Assembly (NCBI RefSeq): GCF_949987515.2
Contig: NC_082701.1
Location: 41,185,755 to 41,249,754, forward strand
From: Delphinus delphis
Lineage: Eukaryota; Chordata; Mammalia; Artiodactyla; Delphinidae
Direction: 5' to 3'
Length of the DNA: 64,000 bases
Part shown: in pieces, positions 34,431-46,272 of the stretch
How positions within the stretch are numbered: the stretch's first letter is position 1
Layout of the letters: every line of letters begins with the position of its first letter
Position numbers and translations under genes: made by a program
Notes under the pieces: model-generated
Seen by the model: the letters and a program-made list of their open reading frames with translations, nothing else
Database searches by the model: none
Told to the model about the DNA's origin: nothing

Positions 34431-35579
34431 CGTATTTTAATTAAGTTCTTTCCCTATGTCCAACCCAGATCTTGGCACTATTCTCCATGGCAGTACAGAA
34501 TAAGTCTATTCTCTCTTCCAAATGATATCCCCTCAAACATTTACAGATCGCTTTCATGATCTGCCTTAAGTCTGCTCTTTTTCCATTTTAAATACCCCCA
34601 CTTCCTCCGCCATTTCTTCTTTGTTCTCAGAAGACAGGGGAACTGGCTTCTGACATTGATAAAAGGAACCCTGATTTCACCCTCACCAAATCTCTCCCCG
34701 GCCCATCCAACCTGAAGTCGTGAGCTCAGGCAGAGGTCTTGGCCACTTGCTTAAGTTCCTGCTTCGGAGAAAGCTGGCTCCTGGGGGGAGCCACACAGGA
34801 GTCCTAGCTTTATACAGTTTTTGATCAGCTACGTTGTGTGCAAATTTCTTTCTTTATAAAACAAATTGCACCATTATTCTTTCAGTCATTCTCTTTGAAG
34901 TTGATCATTCAACAAAATTCTACTGAGTACCTATGCTAAGCTAGGCTCTGCATAGAGCCCTTGGATAAATAGGTAAGACATAGTCTCAGAGTTTGGGGAT
35001 GAAGCAAAAATAGACAAATAAATGAAAGCGTTAATTTATTCAGCATTCATTGGTTTTCTGCTAAGTCCCTCGAACTAGGGCGGATACAGGGAATATGGTA
35101 GCGAAGAAGATGCTCACCCCTGCAGAGACTTGCAGTGGTGACAGCTGACAGCGCTCCCTGAAGCTTACAGGGCTTGAGAGGAGGAAATTAACTGGATATT
35201 TTCAAGGTAGAACCTATAGGACTTAAACATGCAGAGAGCTGCTGACCTGCCCCCCTCAATTCTCTGATTTGGTGGATCAGCGTTGTAGAATTTCAGTTGA
35301 ATTTTGGGGACATAGCAAAGGCTCATACTGTTAATCAGTGACACCCCTGGGCCATCCTGGAGAGCCTCAAGCCATCGCTCTGCCATGTCTAGGAAACAGT
35401 TGGCAGTCATGTGGTTTCACGTCCTGACTGGCAATTAGTCTAATTTATACTCAGACATGTTAGAACATGCTCAGGTGCAAATCCTAGATTTTGCCCCATT
35501 GCTGAGAAATAGTAACCTGGATTTCTTTTTGTCACTCACATAGTGGGATACAGAAAGCCCAGGTTTCTTAATCGGACAA

Positions 35580-35770
35580 AAGGGTGGAGCTCCTGGCTCT
35601 ACCTCTGACTTGCTGCATGACCTTAGGCCAGTCGTTTGACCTCCCATGGATTCTGTTTCTTCTTCTCTAACAATGGGAACAATAGTAGGGTTCCTGGGTG
35701 GTTTGCATGGGAAGTGCATTTAAGCTCCTGGCATGGCATCTGACATGTAGTAGGCATTCCGTCTCAATTA
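35580..35770 (+). mobile_element. MIR SINE
   Basis: gctcctggctctacctctga, tgcatgaccttaggccagtc, 'ggattctgtttcttcttctc' and 'catctgacatgtagtaggca'. Confidence 0.7.
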
Positions 35771-36829
35771 TTAGAGAAGATCTGAAGCTATTACCAGGGA
35801 CCTCTAAAAGCACTCACCAAACAGGTGCTTACCCCCCTCACACCCCAGAAGAACAGACAGTTGACAGGGCTGGAGAGACAGCAAAGCCTATTAAGGAACT
35901 TACATTTGATCCTCCAAAAAGCTCTTCAGACCTCACTCGGGGTTGGTACAGACATCATTAATTTTGGTCCCCAGGGCATCTCTGTGAGGCAGGTGCAGCC
36001 AGTCCACTTGACACATGAGAAGGCAGACTCACCGAACCAGAAGCTGGAAGCGCCTGGACTTCATTCCCATCTGACCCTGAGAGGTGTTACTGTTGCCATT
36101 CTTCAGATGGAGGAGTCAGAAGGTCAGAGAAAATAAGTCACTGGCCCGAGGTCACATGGCTCAGGACTGGTAGAACTGGGATCCCCGCTTGGATCTGTGT
36201 CAATAAAAAAGCCTGTGATCTTTCACTTCTCTGTGATGCCTCTTGCAAGTAACTCACTCTCTCTGAGCCTCAGTTTCTTCATCTGTAAATGGGACAATAG
36301 TGTCTATTTTGCAAGCTTGTGAGAACAGCCTGTCATGCCACTTTCATCATGAATGTCTTTCTTCCGATCTTCATCTGACTTGTCTGGAGCAGGGCCCAGA
36401 CGAGGGTGAGGCAAGCGAGGCATCCGGGGTGCAAAATTGAAGGAGGCGCTCACTCTCAGCCCCCGGAAGTGAGAGGCTCCTTAAATTCTGTGCCCGAGAC
36501 ACCTCACCTACCTCATCCTAGTCCAGGCTCTGATTTGGAGGTGAGGAGGTGCGATGGGCTTGGTGGGGGAGTGTGGAGAGGATGGGAAAGATTGGGATAG
36601 GTCATGCTGATATCAAAGCAGTAGCTGAAAACTGGCCCTCTGAGAACGTGCAGAAGCTCAACAGGACCGAAGGGTTAGAACAAATACTACACAAGCGGAC
36701 CTTGCTTCGTGTTCATTGTTCCTCAAGAGCTGCGTTCTGTAAACTGATGTGTGGGAATCAAGGATGGCCTTACAGCTGCTCCATCGCCTTGATGATCTAA
36801 AGCTGTTTTTTCTCCGTTTCTACCCTGAC

Positions 36830-36935
36830 AGCGAAGGGGAGTGTCCATGTCTTATTTATCTTTGTATTCGCAGGACCTCACAGAGTATTTGACATGTGAT
36901 AGTTGCTCATTAGATGTTGAATGAACTAAAATTCT
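36830..36935 (+). mobile_element. L2 LINE 3' end
   Basis: gtccatgtcttatttatctt, 'tatttgacatgtgatagttg' and tagatgttgaatgaac. Confidence 0.6.
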
Positions 36936-37379
36936 TTGTCTTTCATTCTGAAAGCCCCTAATCATCTCAGGTCCTTTGATCCTTTGATCCTAAGTCAAGG
37001 AACTGTGGTACCATGAAAATTACAGTTGCCTGGGAGTCTAGTCCACCAGTCTGAAACAGAAAAACATAAGGATGGTCAAGAAATATTAGCCCAACGTTAA
37101 AAGCTCACAAATGGCAGAATTGGTATTTGGTTCCAAAGCTTATGCTTGCTCCACCAGAGTGCAGGGGGGCAAGTCTAAGCAATTTTTTTAATATACAAAG
37201 TCCTACCTCTGCCTGTGTCACCAACTAGAGTCCCTTCTGCCTAAATCCCCAAAACTGTGGCCCTGCTTAAAACTTCCCCAACTATCAGGCATTGCCCTTA
37301 ACTACAGAAACACTGGCACCATCAGCAGAGCTTACATTCTTCCAGCACAAGGAGGGTAAATAGGATTCAACTCACTTGC

Positions 37380-37740
37380 CAACTCTTAATAGTGGCAGCC
37401 AGAATTACTGGGCTGAAAAAAAACCTGTGAGACTCAGAGGGAAAGAGTGCTGTGATCCATTAGTTATGTCTGCTGTGGACCTCGGAAGGAGAGTGGTATT
37501 GTGCATGCTGTGTATCTGCCAGCTGGTCTTAATTCCACACTTCAGGAAAGCAATCTGATTAAACTGCCCTCCGCACTCAGGAATCTGGGATGCCTTTAAA
37601 CGTTCATAATGCAGGCTTTGCTACTGAGATTACATGCTACTCAACCTCCAAGACCAGCCATGGGGAAGAACTAGAAGACAACGACATCCTCTGAGCAGTT
37701 CCTGGAGAAGCTGAAATATATTTTTAATGAGAAAACATGA
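37380..37740. other. Unique stretch, possible conserved non-coding element
   Basis: No repeat hallmark over 360 bases. Contains 'gatccattagttatg', a catgctg/ccagctgg E-box pair near 37505-37525, and 'gcaatctgattaaactg' with a homeodomain-like core. Confidence 0.3.
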
Positions 37741-39570
37741 GATCAGTAAGAAAGTGACATGAGGATTTTCGTGCCGTGTGGGTAGTTACCTGTTTGACCT
37801 TTTCTTGATCAGCTTTTAGAATCAACCTGCCTTGGGACTGTTTTCAGCCCTGGCATTAATCAGAACATCTGCTTTACTTCTGTTAACATCATAAACCATC
37901 GTTTGGTTTTTACCCATGCATTGTTTTCCATGCAACCCTGTAGAATAATGTGATATTAACCAGGAACACAATAGAACACATTTCTGATCCCCACCTTTCC
38001 CCTCCCCCATCCCACACCTGCTCAAAGAAGGACGATTCCCAGAAGGTGTGTAGTAAGGCAGGTGCAAGGAGTGACATGTGTCTTATCTCAGGGTGGGTCA
38101 TCCAGGTATAAAACACTCACAGTGGGATGGGAAGCCCGCCCAAGCCCCCTGGGATAGGTGCTGGGAAGGTGGGGGAAAGGTGAGGTTCAGCTGAGCAGCC
38201 AGGCTGATACAAACTTCTTATAGAGGAATACCCAAGGAATGTTCCAGAAGGGATCTGGGCACGGCCACAGGAAAACCAAATGGGCACATATTCCTGTAAG
38301 TCCAGCAGACAGCAGTTAGAAGAGGGCACAGGGCTGTAGTCACAGGAATCAGGCAAGCAGCTGTAAAAAGAACTCATAACAGGACCAGGAACCCAGAAAT
38401 CACAGCGTGTAGGAGCTGAGATTTCAGAACTTGGGTGCAGAATCCCTACTACAAACAATTATCTTAACTAATGTCACTAGGTAGGTACCCTCTGCCAGGC
38501 ACTTCCCATCCATTATCTCGTGAGTAATCAGAACGTAGACTAAGATGTGCCCCACTGTGGGGCTCTGCACCCCGGAAGGGCCGAATGTGGCAGAACTCAG
38601 GGCTACATCCCGGTGCATCTGGGTGGCTGCACCTTGAACACAGCCCTGCCTCCAGTCGCCTCTGCCTGGGAGCTGGCGCACACTGGGGCATCAGGAATCG
38701 TGTCAGCAGGGTTAGAAGGAAGGAATGGGGGCAGCAGAGGGACATGGTACCAGGCTGTGGACGGTTTGTGCCCGCTCTCTCTCCTTCACTTTTTCTGAGC
38801 CTCTGCCCTCCTCGAAGGCAGGGAACCCCTCCTGAGTCCTGCTTCCCGCATCTGAGGACAGCCAATGGGATGGTCTTTGCAGTGAGCCTTGCTAGAAATG
38901 TGCTCTTTTTCTTAACCCACCTGCCTTGGCCCTATATCCCTAAGTTGGGCTTGGTGACCTGCTGGCAGTGTGCGGATCAGAGAGCCGGGCTTGGGGGGTT
39001 GGCGGGGGGTCCACTGAGACTGACACTGGTTTCCTTGGAGGGAACCAGTTGCCAGCTCTCCTCAGTCGCTGCATGTGTGACTTAGTGATTTTCAACTAGC
39101 TGAGAGCTCAGCTCCACTATTCATTGTGCACAACGTCTGGCACATAGTAGGTGTTCAGCCAGGATAACCTGACTCCAAAGACTTCCACAAATCCTGCCCA
39201 CCTCTTCGTAGAGCCCATCACTGTCTACCTGGGGAGGGGTTGGGGAGGGGTGTTTGGTTCCGGAAGCAGAAGAGAGCTGGAGTGATAGGCTGGTAGGCAG
39301 GGCTCAGCGGGCACCACTGGCCTTCCTGACACCACCATGGCCCTGTTAAGCCCAGGAGCCAACCTAAGGGATCTGTCTCAACGTGCTAAGTACCACCGGT
39401 TTCAGCAGCCCTGTCCCTGAGAGAATTCTGTATCAGTCCCCACAGTACTTGGTACCACGCAGGATCATTCTGCAGGGCCACCCTCCCTACTAGGTGGTCC
39501 CTAAAGAGTTGATTCATGTCTGCATTCCCAACGCCTGGGGAGGTGCTAGAACACGAGAGACGTTGTGTAG
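37740..39570. other. Intronic sequence without a recognised gene
   Basis: Unique-looking, moderately GC-rich around 38560-39080. Long frames on both strands here have no family resemblance and no splice-site support. Confidence 0.45.
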
Positions 39571-40629
39571 ATGCAACTGAATGGACGAGCCACAAATGTG
39601 GTCCCAGATGGAACAACATCTCAGATTCCATTTCTGCAGGCAAATAGCAACTCTTTCGCCTCCCCTGCTCCTTCAGGGCTTAGACAGGATACAGGCCACA
39701 AACAAGAACGTTCTCTGCCTGGCCCGAGGATTTGTTTTTCTATGAAGTGCTTTCAGATCCATGACAGCCTTTTTGATCTTTACGACAGTTCTATCGGAAG
39801 TTGTTCTTACCAGCATTTCGAGGATGAGAGATCAAGATTCAAGATGAAATGACTTCCCCAAATCAGGGCAGAGCCAGTATTGGAAGCTGGGGCTGCCTCG
39901 TTCCCAATTCCATGCTTGACTTTTTTCTTGCACCCAGACACCTGCCCGTTAAGTGCCTACTGTGTGCCAGGTATGGGACCAGGCACTGGGAACCCAGAGG
40001 TGGAAACGACGCAGGCTGTACTGCCCACAGGAGACAGGCAGTGGAGGACCCCAGCAGAAAGAGCAACCAACTCATCCTTGGGTCCCCTTGGAAACTTCCA
40101 TCATGCCCAGACTCCCCTCCCCCGACCTGCCAAGCTGCAGTCTAACTTGAAAGGCTTCTAGCTCCCCACATCCCACTTCATGACCCCAGGTCAGGCCCAA
40201 TTTGGGGTGCTCACATGAGATGCCAGGAGGGATTCATTGGCGGGGGTCTGGCATTTCAAATGACACTCCAGGTGCCTTCAAGTTGCCCCTGTGCCTCTGT
40301 GAGCCGTACCCCTAGAGAACATTTGCTCACAAAATGTGTGACTTGAAGGAGAGCGCTCAGAGTCACCTGTCGCTCCCCTCCGTGCTGTTTCCCCAGCTCA
40401 CAGATTTGCAGTCACCTGATGCTCTTTTCTTCTGTGTGGGGCTCACACATCTCTTCCCGCGTGGTCTGAAGCTCTCTGGACAGTTGCCCAGCAGAAAAGG
40501 CCCAGGCTGTGCTTCAGGCTTGGAAGGAGGAGACAGGCGGGCTTCTTAGTGAAACTGGCACAACAAATGTCACATCCTGGCAGATGGGTGCAGGGGCTCG
40601 AAGGAGGGGGATCGCAGTACCATAGTATA

Positions 40630-40660
40630 CGCTCAAAGAATGCTAAGGGTTCTTTGAGCG
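40630..40660 (+). repeat. Perfect 11-bp inverted repeat (hairpin)
   Basis: Arms cgctcaaagaa (40630-40640) and ttctttgagcg (40650-40660) around tgctaaggg. Not recognised as part of a named repeat. Confidence 0.8.
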
Positions 40661-40679
40661 ACCCATACATATAAAGGGA

Positions 40680-40880
40680 AAAGTCAGGCGAACCACTCTC
40701 TAGCTATAGGGCCTTGGATGAGGTATTTAGCCTCGCAGAGCCTCAATTTCTCATCTGCAAATTGGGGAGAATAACACCTACATCTGTGGGCTGTGTGAGC
40801 CTTAAAATATAGAAGGTGTATAAGCAATCAGCATAGTGCCTGCCTCGTGGTAAATGCCCAGTGACTATACATTCTTCTTT
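40680..40880 (+). mobile_element. MIR SINE
   Basis: actctctagctatagggcct, cctcgcagagcctcaatttc, 'tcatctgcaaattgggg' and 'agcatagtgcctgcctcgtgg'. Confidence 0.8.
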
Positions 40881-41299
40881 CCCCTTCAAAAAGGAGCCCG
40901 GAGAAGAATGATATTAATGATGTCCTAAAAGAGACCGGTCGGGAAGCGGGGAGAAGTGTTTGCCCACTTTCCCCTCATCTCCTTCATTCGCAAGGACCAC
41001 AACAGCCATGCGGAGGTGCTTTCATGGGTATCCATGAAATGGATGAAATCGCCTTTTTAATCTCATTGTGGGGAAAAGGAAGAGTCATGCAACAGTCCTT
41101 GGAACACGATAGGTGGTCAGAAATTCCTGTTGCAGGAAGAGATGAATAAGCAAGGAGATTTCTTAACGAGATGCCGTCCTTGCCTTCAAAGAGCTGACCG
41201 TCTATGGCGGCCTCCTCACGCACACATCCCTCTGCCGTACTTCATTTTCAAACACGTTCCTTGCAACTTCAGAAAACAAAAGACAGCTTCATTTTGTTT

Positions 41300-41660
41300 A
41301 CTGGAAGCCTGGTAACCCATTTGACAGACTGTCTCTCTTCCCCATGTGTGAAATGTGTTGGAGGAGTTTGACGGAGAAGAACAGAGCAGATGAAACAGTG
41401 GGCTTCAGCGTGTCCATTATTTTGAGAGCAGCCTAATGAGAAATTTCAGCGACTCACTGGGAGGAAAGTTCATTCAACTCAAGACTGAGCTTTAGAGGCC
41501 TTTTGGAGCAGCACAATTTCATTTCCTTCAAGTGTAATAAGCAAGAAGAGACAAGGAACCCACTGCTTAGGAGAAGCCCTAAAGGTCAGGATTAATGAAG
41601 GGTTGCAAGGTTTGAAGATTGCAGGCCCAGTTGTGTGCTAGTAAGCGGTTATTTCAACAG
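41300..41660. other. Unique stretch, possible conserved non-coding element
   Basis: Long repeat-free sequence including 'gtccattattttgagagcag', 'cctaatgagaaatttcag' and 'caggattaatgaagggttgc'. It ends at the 41665 duplication. No coding potential seen. Confidence 0.3.
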
Positions 41661-41664
41661 TCCT

Positions 41665-41720
41665 TAAGGGAGCTTCTTATACATAATTTATTTTAAGGGA
41701 GCTTATACATAATTTATTTT
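41665..41720 (+). repeat. Tandem duplication of about 28 bp
   Basis: Two copies of taagggagcttatacataat plus ttatttt; the first carries three extra bases (ttc). Confidence 0.9.
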
Positions 41721-42009
41721 CTTAAGCAGGTACATGGTGTTGAAATGTTTGCACTACTAATTGGACCAGAAAACTGTGCCTTCCTGGGTATCTGCCGTTC
41801 CTAACCGTTCCCAGCAAGGGCTCCACGTTGCATTTCCCAGGCTCTGTAAGGCAGGGTGCCCCAACAGGTCATACCGAGCCTAGAGGCTGGTACCCAGGCC
41901 AGCTGGAGTTGCCAATCTTTCTTATTCCTGGATACAGTACCCCGGCGAGGGAAGCTTACCCGTAATCTCCAACCCCTGGCATGTGCAAACAGAAAGCTTT
42001 AGAGGAAGA

Positions 42010-42120
42010 GCGTAGACCCAAGCCCAGGTCTCAACTCTGCTCCCAAACTAGCTGTGTGACCTGGGGCAGGACACTTCACCTCTCTGAACCTTAGACTCTC
42101 CACATGCAAAATGAGACATC
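42010..42120 (+). mobile_element. MIR SINE core
   Basis: aactagctgtgtgacctggg, 'cttcacctctctgaacctta' and 'ccacatgcaaaatgagac'. Confidence 0.8.
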
Positions 42121-42129
42121 TGGGCAGGA

Positions 42130-42290
42130 AGATTTTTGGCAAAGATGACTTTCACCCTGGAATCTCTACTTACTGGCTCTATGACCTGGTTCAGCCTCTC
42201 TGGGCCTCAGTTTCCTTATCTGTAAGACAGGGGTGATAATACCAAACTCATAGGGCTGCTGCAAAAATTAGTGACAACAGATAAAATGTG
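42130..42290 (+). mobile_element. MIR SINE, second copy in tandem
   Basis: ggctctatgacctggttcag, tctgggcctcagtttcctta and tctgtaagacaggggtgata. It directly follows another sense MIR. Confidence 0.75.
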
Positions 42291-42414
42291 AATGGTGCTC
42301 CAGAGAGGGTAGCAAAGCCAGTCTGTGACATCGGGGCTATTCTTAGACCTACTGGAAGGCAGTGAGACCCTCTCCCCATCCCCACACCCAGGTTTCTTTT
42401 ATCTAGAACGTGCC

Positions 42415-42782
42415 AACTGTGGACAATTATATGCCAACAGATTGAATAACCTAGAAGAAATGGACAAGTTTCTAGAAACATACGGCCCACCAAAACTGAA
42501 TCAAAAAGAAATAGATCATTTGAACAGACCAATCACTAGAAGTGAAATAGAATCTGTAGTTTAAAAAAAAAAAAAAAAAACTCCCTGTAAACAAAAGTCC
42601 AGGGCCAGAGGGCTTCACTGGGGAATTCCACCAAACATACAAAGAATAACTTATACCGATCCTTCTCAAACTCTTCCAAAAGACTGAAGAGGAGGGAACT
42701 CTCCCAGAGTCATTCTATGAAGCCACCATCACCCTGATACCAAAAGCAGACAAAGACACTACCAAAACTGAAAATTACAGGC
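42415..42782 (+). pseudogene. L1 ORF2 fragment (reverse transcriptase region), broken
   Basis: Translates to recognisable L1 ORF2 just before and within the reverse transcriptase: [31 protein letters not shown], then after an A18 run (42563-42580) and in another frame PGPEGFTGEFHQTYKE and [18 protein letters not shown]. It is 5'- and 3'-truncated, with the frame broken at the A run, so a dead relic. No L1 3' UTR follows at 42783. Confidence 0.92.
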
Positions 42783-43194
42783 TAGAACGTGCCAGGTTCA
42801 GACTGACGGTGGCTATCCACTCCACCAGTAACCGGTTACAATTCAGTTGTTGGAATCCAAATGTAGATTTTCAAAGTGGATTTTGTGCATCAAAGTATGT
42901 CCCCTTCCTACAGAACTCCATGGCCCCAGCGATCTCATTGGCTGCCCTGGGCTTTCAGCAACAGGCTTGACATTCTTAAGGAATAAACAGTTAGTGGCAC
43001 ATGGCAGTTTCCATCCCCTATAACTACTTCAAGATGAGCTTAGTATCGTGGGGACGTAAGCAGAGAGGACAGGACTCCTCAACCCCACCCCCATTCTTCA
43101 ATTGATGACTGACCTCCCCCGTAACCCAAATAATTTCTCTCTCTTTTGCTGAAAAGGACCTAGTATGGATTCATGACTCGTGAAGATGTCTATT

Positions 43195-43400
43195 ATGTAA
43201 TCTTCCAAACAAATTCACTTGCATTCTCTCATTTAGGCGTTACAACCATGTGGCAAGATTATCTTGCTCAATTTTCAGATGAAGAAACTGGAGTTGGGAA
43301 AAGTAAATGCCATGTTCAAGGCCACGGACTTGACAGATAATGAGAAATCTGCTTTGATACCTTCTTGTCTGGCTCGAAATTTCAGTGTTCCTTCCTTGGT
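43195..43400 (-). mobile_element. MIR SINE, antisense
   Basis: 'attctctcatttaggcgttac', attttcagatgaagaaactg and 'aatgccatgttcaaggccac'. Confidence 0.7.
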
Positions 43401-43595
43401 GGTAAAGTCACACCCATGAGTCCCAGCTCTACTACCTACCTCTTCACTAAGTCTCAGTCTTCCCAACTGTAAAATGGGCATGTGATAATAAGATGCTTCC
43501 CCATCAGGGTAGTTGAGACCATAATTAGGAATGCTATAACTCCTATGAAAATGCCAAGCAGGGACCAGCACAGAGTAGAGGCTCAGGAACTGTTG
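43400..43595 (+). mobile_element. MIR SINE
   Basis: gagtcccagctctactacct, 'ctaagtctcagtcttcccaa', ctgtaaaatgggcatgtgat and 'cacagagtagaggctcagga'. Confidence 0.7.
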
Positions 43596-43929
43596 GTTTT
43601 CTTCCCTCCGACTTCACGGGGCCATTGAGAAAGTTGAAGCTGCCCACGTGCCATCTCTGAACTGTAACACACGGTACCAGTGTGAGCAATGAAACTGATG
43701 GTCATGGGGCCCATCTTTATCTCAGGCTTCCCCCTACAACCGCCCCATCACTCCTGGAGATCCAGGTTTGAACGTGCACCATTAATTCTTACAAACCGAT
43801 TCAACTAAGGACAATTCTAGACTCTTAGCAACCTTGCAAATCCAGCCCTGCCATCCACGACGGGGCTGTCGTCAGCACTTACCGAGAAGCGCCTCGGAGA
43901 ATGGCAGGTCTGAAGAAGCAGCAGGCTCA

Positions 43930-44110
43930 ACCTAAAAGTCTAGACTTAAATAAATTGTATTTTCTGGCTGGCGGCGATAAGGCATAAATTGGAAGCGCAT
44001 GTTATACTTACACGTCATTATGCATCGAAATGGGGAAGGGGAGCGGCATCTTGTCCCAAATTTGTAGCAAAACTGCACTGTGTGTACATAGCTCTCAGGC
44101 CTTTGATGTT
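43930..44110. other. Unique stretch, possible conserved non-coding element
   Basis: Repeat-free, with preserved CpGs (ggcggcgataaggc, ggaagcgcatg, acacgtcattatgcatcg) next to AT-rich homeodomain-like blocks. Confidence 0.3.
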
Positions 44111-44205
44111 GAGCAGAGAGGAGAGTGATCCTCTCCGAAAAGCCCAGGCAGGAGCGGCTGAGAAGGAGGCCAGCAGAGAAGTGCAGTGAGCATGAGCCCG
44201 CCTGT

Positions 44206-44250
44206 CTCTGAGCCCCTTCTCCTGCCTCTGAGCCCCTTCTCCTGCCTCTG
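44206..44250 (+). repeat. 20-bp tandem repeat, about 2.3 copies
   Basis: ctctgagccccttctcctgc repeated directly, followed by a partial third copy. Confidence 0.85.
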
Positions 44251-44769
44251 CAAAGGTAAACTGTCTTTCCTCTAATAAATACCTTCATGGAGAAGCAAGC
44301 AAAAATGCTTAGGAGCAATCAGTTAGGAAGCTGAGAAGGCCAGAGCAGAGAAAGAGAGGGAAGGGGGTGGGACAAGATGTCAGCGTGAGCTCCCGCCAGA
44401 ACCAGCAAGGCTGCCCAGCACCAAAGGGCACCTCCCAGAGGTGGGCAGGGGGATGGGAGTAGCAACAACTTGGAGCCCATTCATTCATTCATTCTACAAA
44501 ACAGACACAGCCCCGCCCCCTCCAACAAACAATCGCGTGAATCGCCATCTAGTTACACGCTTTGATGTGTGCTATAAAGGAAAATACTGGGAGTGTGAGG
44601 TTATAAAACAAGAAGCAGTAGCAGGGCTTGTACAGTCCCCATAATACTTGCACATAGTAGGAGCTCATGCATATGAATATTGATTGGCTGATGGAAAAAG
44701 CAAGGCAGAGAGGAGCAGCGTATGGCTCAGAAACATCCCAGTGACAATGTCAACATGCTCAGAAAGATC

Positions 44770-44935
44770 GCGTGTGTTAGAGTCAGACAGACATGGCTTT
44801 GAATCTCAGCTTCTCTACTTAATAGCTGTGTGACCTTAGGCAAGTCGCTTAACCTCTCTGGGCTGTGGTTTCTTCCTCTGCATAATGGGAGGAACAGTAC
44901 CCACCCATGTTTACTGTTGCACGTGATAGCTGCTG
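44770..44935 (+). mobile_element. MIR SINE
   Basis: ggctttgaatctcagcttct, agctgtgtgaccttaggcaa, 'gtcgcttaacctctctgggc' and 'cctctgcataatggg'. Confidence 0.85.
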
Positions 44936-45202
44936 TGGTGAAAGAGCAAGGGGCACAGTGAGGAGGGATGTCATATAACTTGGTCCAGGAGCACGGGAAG
45001 GTATCTTGCAGGAGGAGATGCATCAATCCAGTCTTGGAGAACAGAGGCTGCCCAGGCAGAGAACTAGATGTTGTCCAGGCAGAAAGAGGAATGAGAGGGG
45101 TTACAGGCGGCAGCAGCAGCAACTAGAAAACCGCAAGTACTATGTGAACCAACAGGACACATCCAGAGGTGCTGCAAGTTGTTTGATCTGCTCCACCCAC
45201 CC

Positions 45203-45970
45203 ACTCACTCACTCGTTCATTCATTCATTCATCCACTTGACATATATTTCTGGAGCACCCCCAGGTGCCAGGCCCTGTGCTAGATTCCTCGATGTACGTG
45301 CAGAGGTAGTCTCTGAAGCCATGGAGCTTCTCTTCTAGTGGATTCTCGTGGACTCAGATGGGAAGAGGAGGATAGAGCAGGCAGAGAGCATCATAGAAAA
45401 CTGGGTGTGGAGGGAGGGCCTGGACCTTACTGTAAGGGGGATGGGCAGTCCTTGTGGATTTTAAGCACAGGCTTAATATAGTAGGTTTGCATTTCTGAAA
45501 GAGTGAGCCACAGTGAACTTAGAGGATGGGCTGGAGAAAGTTGTCTGGAATCCGGGAGCCTAGCTAGGAAACTGCAGCATCCCAGGCAAGAAATGATGGG
45601 GGTCCTAAGTTAAAGCAGTGCAGAAGAGAGAAGGCAAAATTCAAGTCGGATGTAGAGGCAGTGTTGACGGGCCCTGCCGGCTAATTGCATGTGGGGGTAA
45701 GGAAGAGGAGGTGTGGGCAGCCGCTCTGAGGGTCTGGCGTGAGCCCCTAGGCAGGTGGCAATGCTGTTCCCCGGGACACGGTGTACCGGAGAACCATCCA
45801 GTGGGGCACAGAGGCTGAGGAAGATTTGATCCCACGGGGACTTGCTGAGTGTCGGGGATCCATGGGTCCCCCTGAGGCCACGCTTAACAGGCAGTGGGAT
45901 CAGTGTGTCTGGAACCCGAGAGAGAGCTTGGGGCTGGAGGCGCAGATTAGAGGGTCAAGAGGATACAGAT
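45203..45970 (-). mobile_element. L2 LINE, long antisense copy with (CATT)n tail
   Basis: The (CACT/CATT)n tail at 45203-45232 is followed by 'tatttctggagcaccccca', ggtgccaggccctgtgctag, then a diverged internal part. It ends about 300 bases before the exon. Confidence 0.65.
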
Positions 45971-46236
45971 AATGCCGGACACTTGAAAGGCGCGTTCCTG
46001 CCCAGGGCGGGGGTGTGGTGTACAGAGGGAGAAAAGAGCAGATCCCACTGCAACAAAAGCCAAAGGTGTCCAGATGTGTTCTTTGATGCCAGAGTCCCAC
46101 TTGGCAAAAGTCAGGCCATTAGCCAGGGGCGAGGAATCATTGTCGCCAGGAGGGTTGATTGTGACGGGCAGTGGGGACTCTAGCCTGCTGTTGGATTTCT
46201 GGGGTCTCCCCAGTCTCTGGAGCCCAGTCTGAAGTC

Positions 46237-46272
46237 ACCCATGTGCTTCTCTCTCTCTCTTCTCTCCTTCAG
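46237..46272 (+). promoter_or_regulatory. ASIC2: Splice acceptor of the ASIC2 exon
   Basis: A nearly pure CT tract (46246-46270) runs into the AG at 46271-46272. A possible branch adenosine is A46237 in aagtcac, about 36 bases upstream, which is a normal distance. The tract contains a (CT)n microsatellite. Confidence 0.85.

Larger units (their letters stand above)
1..46272 (+). other. ASIC2: ASIC2 intron upstream of the exon (continues left of the window)
   Basis: No other exon was recognised here. The ASIC2 isoform-specific first coding exons, each several hundred bases and encoding the N-terminus and first transmembrane segment, were looked for among the translated frames and are absent. 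Very long first introns are known for mammalian ASIC2. The content is MIR, L2, L1 and SINE repeats listed separately, and unique sequence. The assignment as one intron is inferred from the single exon and its orientation; a nested non-coding RNA gene cannot be excluded. Confidence 0.75.

Noticed and set aside
38585..39085. 166-codon frame on the + strand
   Set aside because: No recognisable domain and no plausible splice structure; consistent with chance in GC-richer sequence.
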